Positions 57,947-64,000 of a DNA stretch of 64,000 bases are shown here, piece by piece. Origin of the DNA: Octadecabacter sp. SW4 (lineage in GTDB: Bacteria; Pseudomonadota; Alphaproteobacteria; Rhodobacterales; Rhodobacteraceae). A model generated the notes under the pieces. That model was not told where the DNA came from and searched no databases. It was given only the letters and a program-made list of their open reading frames with translations. The stretch's first letter is position 1. Each line of letters opens with the position of its first letter. A program made the position numbers and the translations under genes. The DNA is taken from positions 1,550,001 to 1,614,000 of the forward strand of contig NZ_CP042819.1 in assembly GCF_008065155.1 (NCBI RefSeq), read 5' to 3'.

Positions 57947-58523
57947 ACAGGACGGATAGGACCGTCAAAGCGGCCAGGCTCCACATCAGGTAACGCTCGC
58001 CGGTGGTCCCGGCGAGGGTCACGGCGATCCGCTCACCGGCGAATGTCCAAAGCGGATGCAAGATGAATTGCAACGTTAACAGACAGATGGCGATTGTGGC
58101 GGTCGCTTGCAAGGTCGGGGTGCCGGGCGTGACAAAGGTTGTGAACCCGGTCGTGATCAGCGCCCATGCCTTGGGGTTGAGGGGATGCACAACCAATCCG
58201 GCGACAAAGCCGGGGGGCGTGTCATCGGCCTTGCCATGACCCAGCCGCATCCCCGCCACACGCCAGGCCAGATAAAGGATATAGGCCACGCTGATCCATT
58301 TCAGTACTGCAAACAGCAGCGGCACCCTGTCCTGCAATGTCATCAGCCCAAATCCGATCGGCCAGATGATCAACTGCTTGCCAAGGGCCACGCCTGCCAC
58401 GAAGGGCCACGCCCGGCGCAGGCCAAACCGCGCGCCCGTGGCCAGCAAGACCATATTGGCCGGACCGGGTGTTGCGACCTGACTGGCCGCAAAAAGCGTG
58501 AAACTGGCAATTGCGACGGGCAA
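57915..58523 (-). CDS. LysE family amino acid exporter
   Basis: 202 residues, about six membrane helices. Family block near the start: SQVATPGPANMVLLATGARFGLRRAWPFVAGVALG. Exports amino acids or related metabolites; substrate unknown. I chose a TTG start at 58523 because GAGGAGG stands just upstream and the length then fits the family; a GTG at 58574 would add 17 residues lying in the rpmA terminator region. Its stop overlaps the inferred start of the GNAT gene. Confidence 0.82.
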   Translation of the reverse strand: MPVAIASFTLFAASQVATPGPANMVLLATGARFGLRRAWPFVAGVALGKQLIIWPIGFGLMTLQDRVPLLFAVLKWISVAYILYLAWRVAGMRLGHGKADDTPPGFVAGLVVHPLNPKAWALITTGFTTFVTPGTPTLQATATIAICLLTLQFILHPLWTFAGERIAVTLAGTTGERYLMWSLAALTVLSVLFALFGGGKPL

Positions 58524-58557
58524 CGCGCCCTCCTCAACTATACGGGGGATACGACAA

Positions 58558-58583
58558 GGGGGACCGGTTTGCACCGATCCCCC
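58558..58583 (-). terminator. Hairpin terminator behind rplU-rpmA
   Basis: An 11-bp stem with one mismatch (58558-58568 with 58573-58583) and a four-base loop, 28 bp after the rpmA stop. The following T stretch on the minus strand is weak. Confidence 0.45.
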
Positions 58584-58610
58584 TGATTTTCTCAGCTTGT
58601 GAGGTTCGGC

Positions 58611-58880
58611 TTACTCGGCGGCCTCCGCCACGGGGAGAACCGATACAAACGTGCGGCCCTTGAGACCCTTGTGGAAGGTCACGTTGCCTTCGACAGTTGC
58701 AAAGATCGTGTGGTCACGGCCCATGCCAACACCTTCGCCCGGCCATTTGACCGTGCCGCGCTGACGCACGATGATATTGCCGGGAATGACAGCTTCACCG
58801 CCGTATTTTTTCACGCCAAGGCGACGCCCTGCGGAGTCGCGACCGTTACGGGATGAACCGCCTGCTTTTTTATGTGCCAT
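58611..58880 (-). CDS. rpmA: 50S ribosomal protein L27
   Basis: 89 residues beginning [29 protein letters not shown], the standard L27 start, with [29 protein letters not shown]27 lies near the peptidyl-transferase centre. It follows rplU by 12 bp, the universal rplU-rpmA pair. Confidence 0.97.
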   Translation of the reverse strand: MAHKKAGGSSRNGRDSAGRRLGVKKYGGEAVIPGNIIVRQRGTVKWPGEGVGMGRDHTIFATVEGNVTFHKGLKGRTFVSVLPVAEAAE

Positions 58881-58892
58881 TGGTGTCTCTCC

Positions 58893-59606
58893 TTATTTCG
58901 CGAGGTCAGCGGCTTGCTTCAGCCACTCGTCGCGGTCGATGCGACCTTTGAAGTTCAGCTTCTCGTCCATATCAGCAACCTGTTCAGGCGTCCATGCCGC
59001 GATCTGGGCGAAAGTTGTCACGCCTTCGGCATGCAGCTTTTTGACGATCACCGGACCCACACCGCTGATCTGTGTCAGATCATCGGCCTCGGTCTTTTTG
59101 GCGGCGGCTTTTTTCGGCGCTGCCTTTTTGGTTTCGGCCTTGGCTTCGGCCTTGGGGGCTGCTTTTTTCGCGGCTGTTTTGGGCGCTGCGGCTTTCTCAG
59201 CGGCAGGCTTGGCAGCTTTGACGGATTTTTTGTTCGACTTGGCGATCACGGCCTCAAAGCCGGCCCCGCCGATGGCCGCCTTGACGCCCGATTTGTCCGC
59301 ACCTTTTTCAAGGATGTCGGTCACGCGCAGGATCGTCAGTTGCTGACGGTGGCCCTTGGTGCGCTGGCTGCCGTGCTTGCGGCGGCGCTTGACGAAATTG
59401 ATCGTCTTTTCACCCTTGATCTGGTCGATCACTTCGGCCTGAACACCCGCGTCTTTGACCAAAGGCGCGCCAACTGTCGTGCCAACCATCAGAATGTCGT
59501 TGAATTGCACTTTTTCGCCAGCCGCAGCGGCGATTTTTTCAACACGCAGAACGTCGCCCGAGGCAACTTTGTACTGCTTGCCGCCGGTTTTGAGAACCGC
59601 AAACAT
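58893..59606 (-). CDS. rplU: 50S ribosomal protein L21 with C-terminal HhH extension
   Basis: 237 residues, more than twice the usual L21 length (about 103). Residues 1 to about 103 are L21 (MFAVLKTGGKQYKVASGDVL to KGHRQQLTILRVTDI). A Lys/Ala/Pro-rich linker follows (about 120-175), then a helix-hairpin-helix-like domain: LTQISGVGPVIVKKLHAEGV and FAQIAAWTPEQVADMDEKL. I recall such fusions in Rhodobacteraceae. The added part may bind RNA or another protein. ATG 59606 begins the family sequence, with AAGGA upstream. Confidence 0.93.
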   Translation of the reverse strand: MFAVLKTGGKQYKVASGDVLRVEKIAAAAGEKVQFNDILMVGTTVGAPLVKDAGVQAEVIDQIKGEKTINFVKRRRKHGSQRTKGHRQQLTILRVTDILEKGADKSGVKAAIGGAGFEAVIAKSNKKSVKAAKPAAEKAAAPKTAAKKAAPKAEAKAETKKAAPKKAAAKKTEADDLTQISGVGPVIVKKLHAEGVTTFAQIAAWTPEQVADMDEKLNFKGRIDRDEWLKQAADLAK

Positions 59607-59801
59607 ATGTCTTTCCTTCATCTTCCGCGTCACTGAGGTTCCCCGCCCGATACGATATGCGGGGCATTTTCGGCCAATCCGGCCACCTGTGGACTGCGCG
59701 CCCAGCGGGCGGTTTTTCGCTATCTCCCCACAAGTCACTTGTGCGGATGGCGGCTTATCTGCGTATCTGTGCCACAAGTCAACCCATTGAGGTGCGCCAA
59801 T

Positions 59802-60152
59802 ATGCGTAAATTCGCCGTTCTTAGCCTGCTCCTGACATCGGCCTGCGCCGAAGGGCCAAATCACCTTGGCAATCCACTGACCTGGCCCACTCAAGGGATC
59901 GGCACGGCCATCGAAAACAGCATCTACAATGAACGGCGCGGACGGGTCGAGGTATTCGTGAAAACCAACCACCCTGCCCTGATCGCCGACATCCGCGCAG
60001 GCGGCGGGGCCACACTGACACAGGCCTTTGACATTGCCCGCGTGCCCCGTTCGATCCGGCCGGCGCATACGCTGCAACTGCAATCGGACCTACCGCTTTA
60101 CGAGACCAACATCGAAGCGTTGATCGTCGCGATCATGGTGGTCAGCACCTGA
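59802..60152 (+). CDS. Small predicted lipoprotein
   Basis: 116 residues. MRKFAVLSLLLTSACAEG has a lipobox (LTSAC), so the mature protein should be attached to a membrane by a lipidated Cys. The rest (VEVFVKTNHPALIADIRAGGG, ALIVAIMVVST) is not recognised; similar short lipoproteins exist in roseobacters as I recall. GAGG lies upstream of the ATG. Divergent from rplU. Confidence 0.75.
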   Translation: MRKFAVLSLLLTSACAEGPNHLGNPLTWPTQGIGTAIENSIYNERRGRVEVFVKTNHPALIADIRAGGGATLTQAFDIARVPRSIRPAHTLQLQSDLPLYETNIEALIVAIMVVST

Positions 60153-60248
60153 CGCGGCGGGCGATTCTTTGGCGGAGACATAAAGAACAGCAATGTCGGC
60201 TTTGAGTCCACTTTACCGGATGCTGCAACAGGCATAGATGTCCGCTTC

Positions 60249-60824
60249 CTATCTGTGTTTGTCACTGGCGCGTAAACGGCTCAATGTGACAGGCGTGACT
60301 CCCAAAAAGGACGCTATCAACGCATGGGTAAAGATGTCTTCATAGCCAGGGAATGCTTGGCGAAACCAGTTGAGCCGCTCGGCCCCTCCAAGAGCCGCGA
60401 GGCACCACTCTCGATCCACCTTCCGGCTTAACGCATCCCGCAGAACAGCATTGGCCCAATTTCGGACGGGTTCAGATGAAATCATCACACTTGAAAGCAG
60501 ATCACTGTCGATCCTAACAAGAAGGGCATCAGTGGTTGCCATAACTGACACGAGCGACACACCGTCCCGCGTTCGGGCGATATTTGGCGTGACAACACAG
60601 GGACCCACGTAAAACCCGACGCAAACTTCCTTGCCGTCTTGGTCACAAATGCTGCTTGCCAAGCGCCCTTCCAAAAGAATAAATTCATCTGTTTCGGGTT
60701 GTTCTTGCCGGGAAAGATGCGCGCCTTTGTTCACGCGCTTTCGTTTCCAATAGGACGCAAAATCATCCGCGCAAGCAATATCTGACATATCAGGTGATTG
60801 AGTCAGAAACGTCCGTAAATCCAT
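60249..60824 (-). CDS. Crp/Fnr family transcriptional regulator
   Basis: 191 residues: a cyclic-nucleotide-binding-type beta roll (about 20-110: ETDEFILLEGRLASSICDQDGKEVCVGFYVGPC) and a C-terminal HTH (ALIASFLGVTPVTLSRLRA). It has no Fnr-type cluster of N-terminal cysteines, so it is not a typical oxygen sensor. Base composition is lower in GC than the core genes. It is divergent from a truncated gene and a DUF2306 gene, which it may control. Confidence 0.82.
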   Translation of the reverse strand: MDLRTFLTQSPDMSDIACADDFASYWKRKRVNKGAHLSRQEQPETDEFILLEGRLASSICDQDGKEVCVGFYVGPCVVTPNIARTRDGVSLVSVMATTDALLVRIDSDLLSSVMISSEPVRNWANAVLRDALSRKVDREWCLAALGGAERLNWFRQAFPGYEDIFTHALIASFLGVTPVTLSRLRASDKHR

Positions 60825-60902
60825 CTTTGCGGTCCTTATCAGATGATAATGCGGGTGGCTTGGGCTGAGGGCATGTGTCGCACAGTTCAAGGAGTTTACA
60901 AA

Positions 60903-61058
60903 ATGATGAATAGAATCCCCGCAAAGCACATCGGAATAATCGCGGTTGGCTCAGGATTGCTTGGCGCGTCAGTCCATCTGTTGAGGATCAACGTCACACG
61001 CGCACATCTCGAAGTCGTCTCGGGGCACGTCCCCTTCGACATGCGCCCCTTCGGTTAA
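60903..61058 (+). pseudogene. Probable N-terminal remnant of a small membrane protein gene
   Basis: 51 codons with a strong AAGGAG eight bases before the ATG. The protein has one hydrophobic segment (AKHIGIIAVGSGLLGASVHLL) and then HLEVVSGHVPFDMRPFG before TAA. I recall a family of short membrane proteins in which a PFDMRP-x-GY motif is followed by a further 80 or so residues; here the protein stops exactly at that motif. So it is probably truncated, though a genuine microprotein cannot be excluded. Confidence 0.55.
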
Positions 61059-61093
61059 GTGGCTGCTTGACACGTTAAAAAAAGGATAATCGA

Positions 61094-61708
61094 ATGCTAG
61101 ATTATATGAAAATTCAACAGGGCATGTTCTGGTTCTTGTCCATTGTTGTCGCCCTCGTTTCCTATCGATTTATCGTGCTTGGGATGGAAGTGGTTTATGC
61201 GAACGAGACCCATCAACTGCTGACATTCAAAAATGCGTTTTACTTGCACATCATCACTGCGCCGATTGCGCTCTTCGTCGCACCGTTTCAACTGTCAAAG
61301 AGGTTTCGCGCGAAATCAATTCGCCGACATCGGTTGATGGGTAGAATATATTGCGCCGCGGTTTTGTTAGCAGGGGTTACCGGCGTCTTAATCGGCTTCA
61401 ACGCCAAGGGCGGCCCAATCGCTCAGTCAGGGTTTGTGTTGCTGGCAGTGATTTGGCTGATCGCGACATTCCGGGCGCTGCAAGTCGTAAGACTTGGTCA
61501 GATCGGCCTTCACCAGGAATGGATGATCCGCTCAATCGCTTTGACGTTTGCAGGAGTGACGTTGAGGATAATATTGCCCGCTCAGCTTGTTTCAGGCATT
61601 TCTTTGGACGTCGCCTACCCAATTGTCGCCTGGCTTTGTTGGGTGCCAAATTTAATTGTGGTTGAATATTTCATCCGTAGATCCAGAACTGCCAAAGGCA
61701 GACTTTGA
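61094..61708 (+). CDS. DUF2306 family membrane protein
   Basis: 204 residues, about five membrane helices: FWFLSIVVALVSYRFIVLG, FYLHIITAPIALFVAPFQL, AAVLLAGVTGVLIGFNAKGG and others. The HxxHRLMGR-like segment (IRRHRLMGRIY) and LGQIGLHQEWMIRS are typical of DUF2306. Role unknown. AAAAGGA lies seven bases before the ATG. It is in the AT-richer accessory stretch and 35 bp after the truncated gene. Confidence 0.8.
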   Translation: MLDYMKIQQGMFWFLSIVVALVSYRFIVLGMEVVYANETHQLLTFKNAFYLHIITAPIALFVAPFQLSKRFRAKSIRRHRLMGRIYCAAVLLAGVTGVLIGFNAKGGPIAQSGFVLLAVIWLIATFRALQVVRLGQIGLHQEWMIRSIALTFAGVTLRIILPAQLVSGISLDVAYPIVAWLCWVPNLIVVEYFIRRSRTAKGRL

Positions 61709-62442
61709 ACTCTTTTCACCATTAATTGCTGTTCGGTTGGGACGGCTTCGAATTGGCCTATCCGACCTGCAGTTTTGTCGCTCAACCTCAGATTATGCAG
61801 AATACTATGAGATGGCCAACAAACCGGATATCGGCATCGGGATCGAGTTCTACAATCGCAAGCGTCCACGAAACCGGGGGAACTCCAGTCTATTGGCTGA
61901 GAAAAGACAAAACCCAACCCGATCAGCAGGAGCAAAGAGTAGCGTAATTTACGCCGAAATCCGTCCAAACATTGAGAAATAGCTCACACACTCACTGAGA
62001 GATGAAGCGGATTTTTCAGATAAAATGTGATAGCGGACATTCATCGCAGACGCAGCGAAAGTTCAATTCGTCCCGCTCACCAGACAGCCCTTCTGCACCC
62101 CCCGTCCTGCCAAGGGTCCGCAGGGAATCAAACCGCGGCTGCCGTGCATCGGCAGACGGCCCCAGGGGCTGGCGAGTTTGCTATCGGATTTGCCAGTCTT
62201 TAAAGGCAGGGCGTGTTTGGCAGCCATAAAGTGCCACGCATACAGGTCTGGTCGCCTTCGTGCGGTCTGATGCTGCACGGCGCACCAATCGTCAGACCAC
62301 CAGACCTGCGGCAAAGGTATCCTAAGGTAAACTACATTTCGCCCCCCCAACTTGCGCGAAGTTAAGCCGTGCTCCCCGCGCAGTCATTAAAATGCGGGCA
62401 TAGCGAAACCACGTTGGTTTTCGCGCCTTGAAGGGGAACAGC
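61709..62442. other. 734-bp stretch without a convincing gene
   Basis: I found no gene with family features on either strand. Short open frames (for example 61656-61982 plus and 61615-61968 minus) overlap the DUF2306 gene end and have no clear ribosome-binding site or recognisable motif. The most structured part is a long inverted repeat at 62243-62308. The stretch may be decayed DNA plus the promoter of the following outer-membrane gene. Confidence 0.5.
62243..62308. repeat. Bulged long inverted repeat, possible structured RNA
   Basis: The 17-base arm TCAGACCACCAGACCTG (62292-62308) pairs perfectly with two blocks on the other side, GGTCTGA (62264-62270) and CAGGTCTGGT (62243-62252), which are separated by an 11-base bulge. 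The loop is 21 bases. There is no T-run, so it is not a simple terminator. It could be a structured RNA, or the trace of a mobile element. Confidence 0.45.
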
Positions 62443-63285
62443 ATGAAACGGAATTTCAGAAACACAGTCGCCATGATGGCCATTCTTTTGGCAGCCCCCG
62501 TGGCGGCGCAAGACTGGGTCGGCAATATCGAAGGCGGGTTGTTTTCATCAGACCGCACCAGCACCGATACAGCCATTGTCGGCAGCCCGTTTGTCGGCGC
62601 CTACATTGCCGGACAAAGTCAGCGCAACTTTGGCGATTACCGTCTGTCGTTTGATGGCCGGTTCGAAATGACAGATGACGAAGGGCTTGATGATGTCTAT
62701 GAAAGCGGCCCGCTGCACAGCGGCGTTATCGGTCTGCATTTCGGACGTGAATTTGGCGCGACCTATGTCGGTGCCTTTGCGGCCGTTGGCTATTTTGACG
62801 GTTACGACTCTGAGGATCCGATGACGGGGTCGCTGGCTGGCCTCGAAGCCAGCTACACACTACCTGTTGGCGCGATGCTTTATGCCCAGGTTGGCGCAAT
62901 GGACGCAATCGGTGATCCTGGTGACAACGAATACGTCGGCTACGCCGCGCGTGTCGGCGCCAGGCATCAGTTCAATGATCGTATTATCGCTGGCCTGAGC
63001 TATGAGTTCGGTGAGGCGGATGATTGCTTTGTCGATTGCGGTGACCAGCCCGGAGAGTTCTCTCTGGTCACAGTGGACGCAGCCTATGCCATCACCGACA
63101 ACATGGATCTGGTCGCGCGCTACGCCTATCTGGACGTTTATGACGTCAATGACGATGACACCGGAACGGAATCCAACATCTACCTTGGTGCCCGCTGGAA
63201 CTTTGGCCCGCGTGCCGCCCAGACAGCCCTGACCACACCGCTTGGCGGCTTTCAGGCCGCAAGCTGGATGGCACCGCTCGACTAA
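62443..63285 (+). CDS. Outer-membrane beta-barrel protein, unknown
   Basis: 280 residues: signal peptide (RNTVAMMAILLAAPVAAQD), then amphipathic strands with Gly/Asp/Tyr-rich turns (GVIGLHFGREFGATYVGAFAAVGY, SNIYLGARWNFG). Cys pair in DDCFVDCGD may form a disulfide. The C-terminal part after the last strand is a 25-residue tail, unlike a classic porin. AAGGGGA lies upstream of the ATG. A terminator follows. Confidence 0.7.
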   Translation: MKRNFRNTVAMMAILLAAPVAAQDWVGNIEGGLFSSDRTSTDTAIVGSPFVGAYIAGQSQRNFGDYRLSFDGRFEMTDDEGLDDVYESGPLHSGVIGLHFGREFGATYVGAFAAVGYFDGYDSEDPMTGSLAGLEASYTLPVGAMLYAQVGAMDAIGDPGDNEYVGYAARVGARHQFNDRIIAGLSYEFGEADDCFVDCGDQPGEFSLVTVDAAYAITDNMDLVARYAYLDVYDVNDDDTGTESNIYLGARWNFGPRAAQTALTTPLGGFQAASWMAPLD

Positions 63286-63309
63286 TCGAAACTGCATATT
63301 CAGCGTATC

Positions 63310-63335
63310 ACAGCCGCCTTCGGGGCGGCTGTTTT
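63310..63335 (+). terminator. Rho-independent terminator after the outer-membrane gene
   Basis: ACAGCCGCC (63310-63318), five-base loop, GGCGGCTGT (63324-63332), followed by TTT. Confidence 0.75.
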
Positions 63336-63391
63336 GCATGACGAGGGCGATACCCCGCCGGGCGTGCATCTCACAGTGCGGCGGGCGGCGG

Positions 63392-63433
63392 TTGACAAAA
63401 ATCAATTTTTGCCCGCGCGAGTCCCGCTAAAAT
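63392..63433 (+). promoter_or_regulatory. Fnr-like box and -10 element of the cytochrome c gene
   Basis: TTGAC-AAAA-ATCAA (63392-63405) differs from the Fnr consensus by one base. A TAAAAT at 63428-63433 is placed as expected for a class II Fnr promoter, with a start near 63440. It predicts more cytochrome at low oxygen. Confidence 0.55.
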
Positions 63434-63477
63434 CACGCTGTGTCCATCAGTCAATCGACCAGAATTGGAGAATAGCG

Positions 63478-63903
63478 ATGATCAGCACCACAAAATCACT
63501 TTTTGCAGCAGCGGCAATGGCTCTGGCCCTGCCCGGCGCGTCACTTGCCCAAGACATTGGCCGTGACTCGTTCATGGCCAACTGTGCGGTTTGTCACGGC
63601 GCGGACGGGACGGGAAACGGCCCGATCCTTGATCTGTTGAAATCGGCACCCTCCGACCTGACGGGGCTTGCCGAACGCAATGGCGGGCGGTTCCCGTTTG
63701 AACAGATCTATGACACCATCGCCGACGCTGGTCAGGCCGCAGGCCACGGCACCACCGAGATGCCGATCTGGGGCAATCGGTTCAACGCCGACATCATTGC
63801 ACAAGAGGGCGAATTCGGAATGGGCACGAGTGGCCTGCCCACGGCGCAGGCCCGGATCCTCGAGCTGGTGTTTTTCCTCGCCACGATCCAGGCACCCGGA
63901 TAA
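63478..63903 (+). CDS. Monoheme cytochrome c
   Basis: 141 residues: signal peptide ending in ASLAQD, heme motif CAVCH (Cys36, Cys39, His40) with HGADGTGNGP typical of class I cytochromes, and a Met in TEMPIWG that can be the sixth ligand. A small periplasmic electron carrier. GGAG lies before the ATG. It is preceded by an Fnr-like box. Nothing recognisable follows in the last 97 bases of the window. Confidence 0.87.
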   Translation: MISTTKSLFAAAAMALALPGASLAQDIGRDSFMANCAVCHGADGTGNGPILDLLKSAPSDLTGLAERNGGRFPFEQIYDTIADAGQAAGHGTTEMPIWGNRFNADIIAQEGEFGMGTSGLPTAQARILELVFFLATIQAPG

Positions 63904-64000
63904 TCGCGGCGCGGCGCAACGGGGTGTGCAAGGCGCGCGATCAGCGGCGTCGTCAGGTTTGACTGCGCCGCATACCCCTGCCCTACAGTTCCTGGCTGAT

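Noticed and set aside
59607..60083. Long upstream extension of L21
   Set aside because: L21 starts at the ATG at 59606 with a ribosome-binding site; the extension overlaps the lipoprotein gene on the other strand.
61615..61968. Minus-strand frame with a signal-like start (LLLLIGLGFVFS)
   Set aside because: Overlaps the end of the DUF2306 gene, has no clear ribosome-binding site, and the rest looks non-coding.
61656..61982. Plus-strand frame after the DUF2306 gene
   Set aside because: Starts inside that gene, no ribosome-binding site and no recognisable motif; may be decayed coding sequence.

Overview
The window looks like chromosomal DNA of a marine alphaproteobacterium of the Rhodobacteraceae (Roseobacter group). 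Reasons: high GC; the classic dusB(nifR3)-ntrB-ntrC-ntrY-ntrX order running on into trkA, trkH, hfq and hflX; NtrC and NtrX proteins without the sigma-54 GAFTGA loop, as in Rhodobacter; ChpT of the CtrA phosphorelay; fused IspDF; an ornithine-lipid olsBA pair; a ribosomal protein L21 with a helix-hairpin-helix tail; and the divergent DUF6456/DUF6477 pair. I saw no rRNA, tRNA, CRISPR array, complete insertion sequence or prophage.

Layout. 1-7 kb: end of an unknown gene, livH-livM, a beta-hydroxyacid dehydrogenase, and a membrane-anchored penicillin-acylase-type hydrolase. 6-17.8 kb (minus strand): hflX, hfq, trkH, trkA, ntrX, ntrY, ntrC, ntrB, dusB, which joins nitrogen signalling, potassium uptake and RNA-based control. 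18-21.4 kb (plus): ispDF-pgpA-pncC with ATGA overlaps, then amtB without glnK. 21.4-23.5 kb (minus): a RatA/COQ10-like gene and three adjacent genes of unknown function whose products share sequence features. 23.6-29.9 kb: hpt, a porin-like gene, a small membrane protein, cytochrome c', a diheme cytochrome c, lipA, a VIT1/CCC1 transporter and a DUF6456 regulator. 30-41.7 kb: DUF6477, a non-pyrrolysine MttB homologue, guaA, a YdcF-like gene, a DMT exporter, a FadL-like porin, a P-loop ATPase, metA, an alpha/beta hydrolase, ppk2, a TetR regulator and a cupredoxin behind an FNR-type box. 41.8-44 kb: rplM-rpsI, with a second, truncated copy of the rpsI 3' end about 1.2 kb away. Between the copies lie a decayed TetR gene end, nested palindromes and an AT-rich membrane-protein gene. 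44-53 kb: fatty-acid-type enzymes, an outer-membrane gene flanked by two copies of a palindrome, an M32 carboxypeptidase, ctaA, trmJ, tfoX-like, thiE-like, olsA-olsB, DUF3553 and chpT. 53-60 kb (mostly minus): proA-proB-obgE, two acetyltransferases (one apparently frameshifted in a C7 tract), a LysE exporter, rpmA-rplU and a lipoprotein. 60-64 kb looks accessory: a Crp/Fnr regulator, a truncated small gene, a DUF2306 protein, a gene-free stretch of about 730 bp containing a long hairpin, an outer-membrane protein, and a cytochrome c behind an FNR-like box.

Most of the window is conserved housekeeping sequence. The best candidates for something undescribed are the three-gene cassette at 21996-23452 and the rpsI-bounded remnant at 41835-43020. 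Names given to families come from recall of motifs and gene order, not from database searches.
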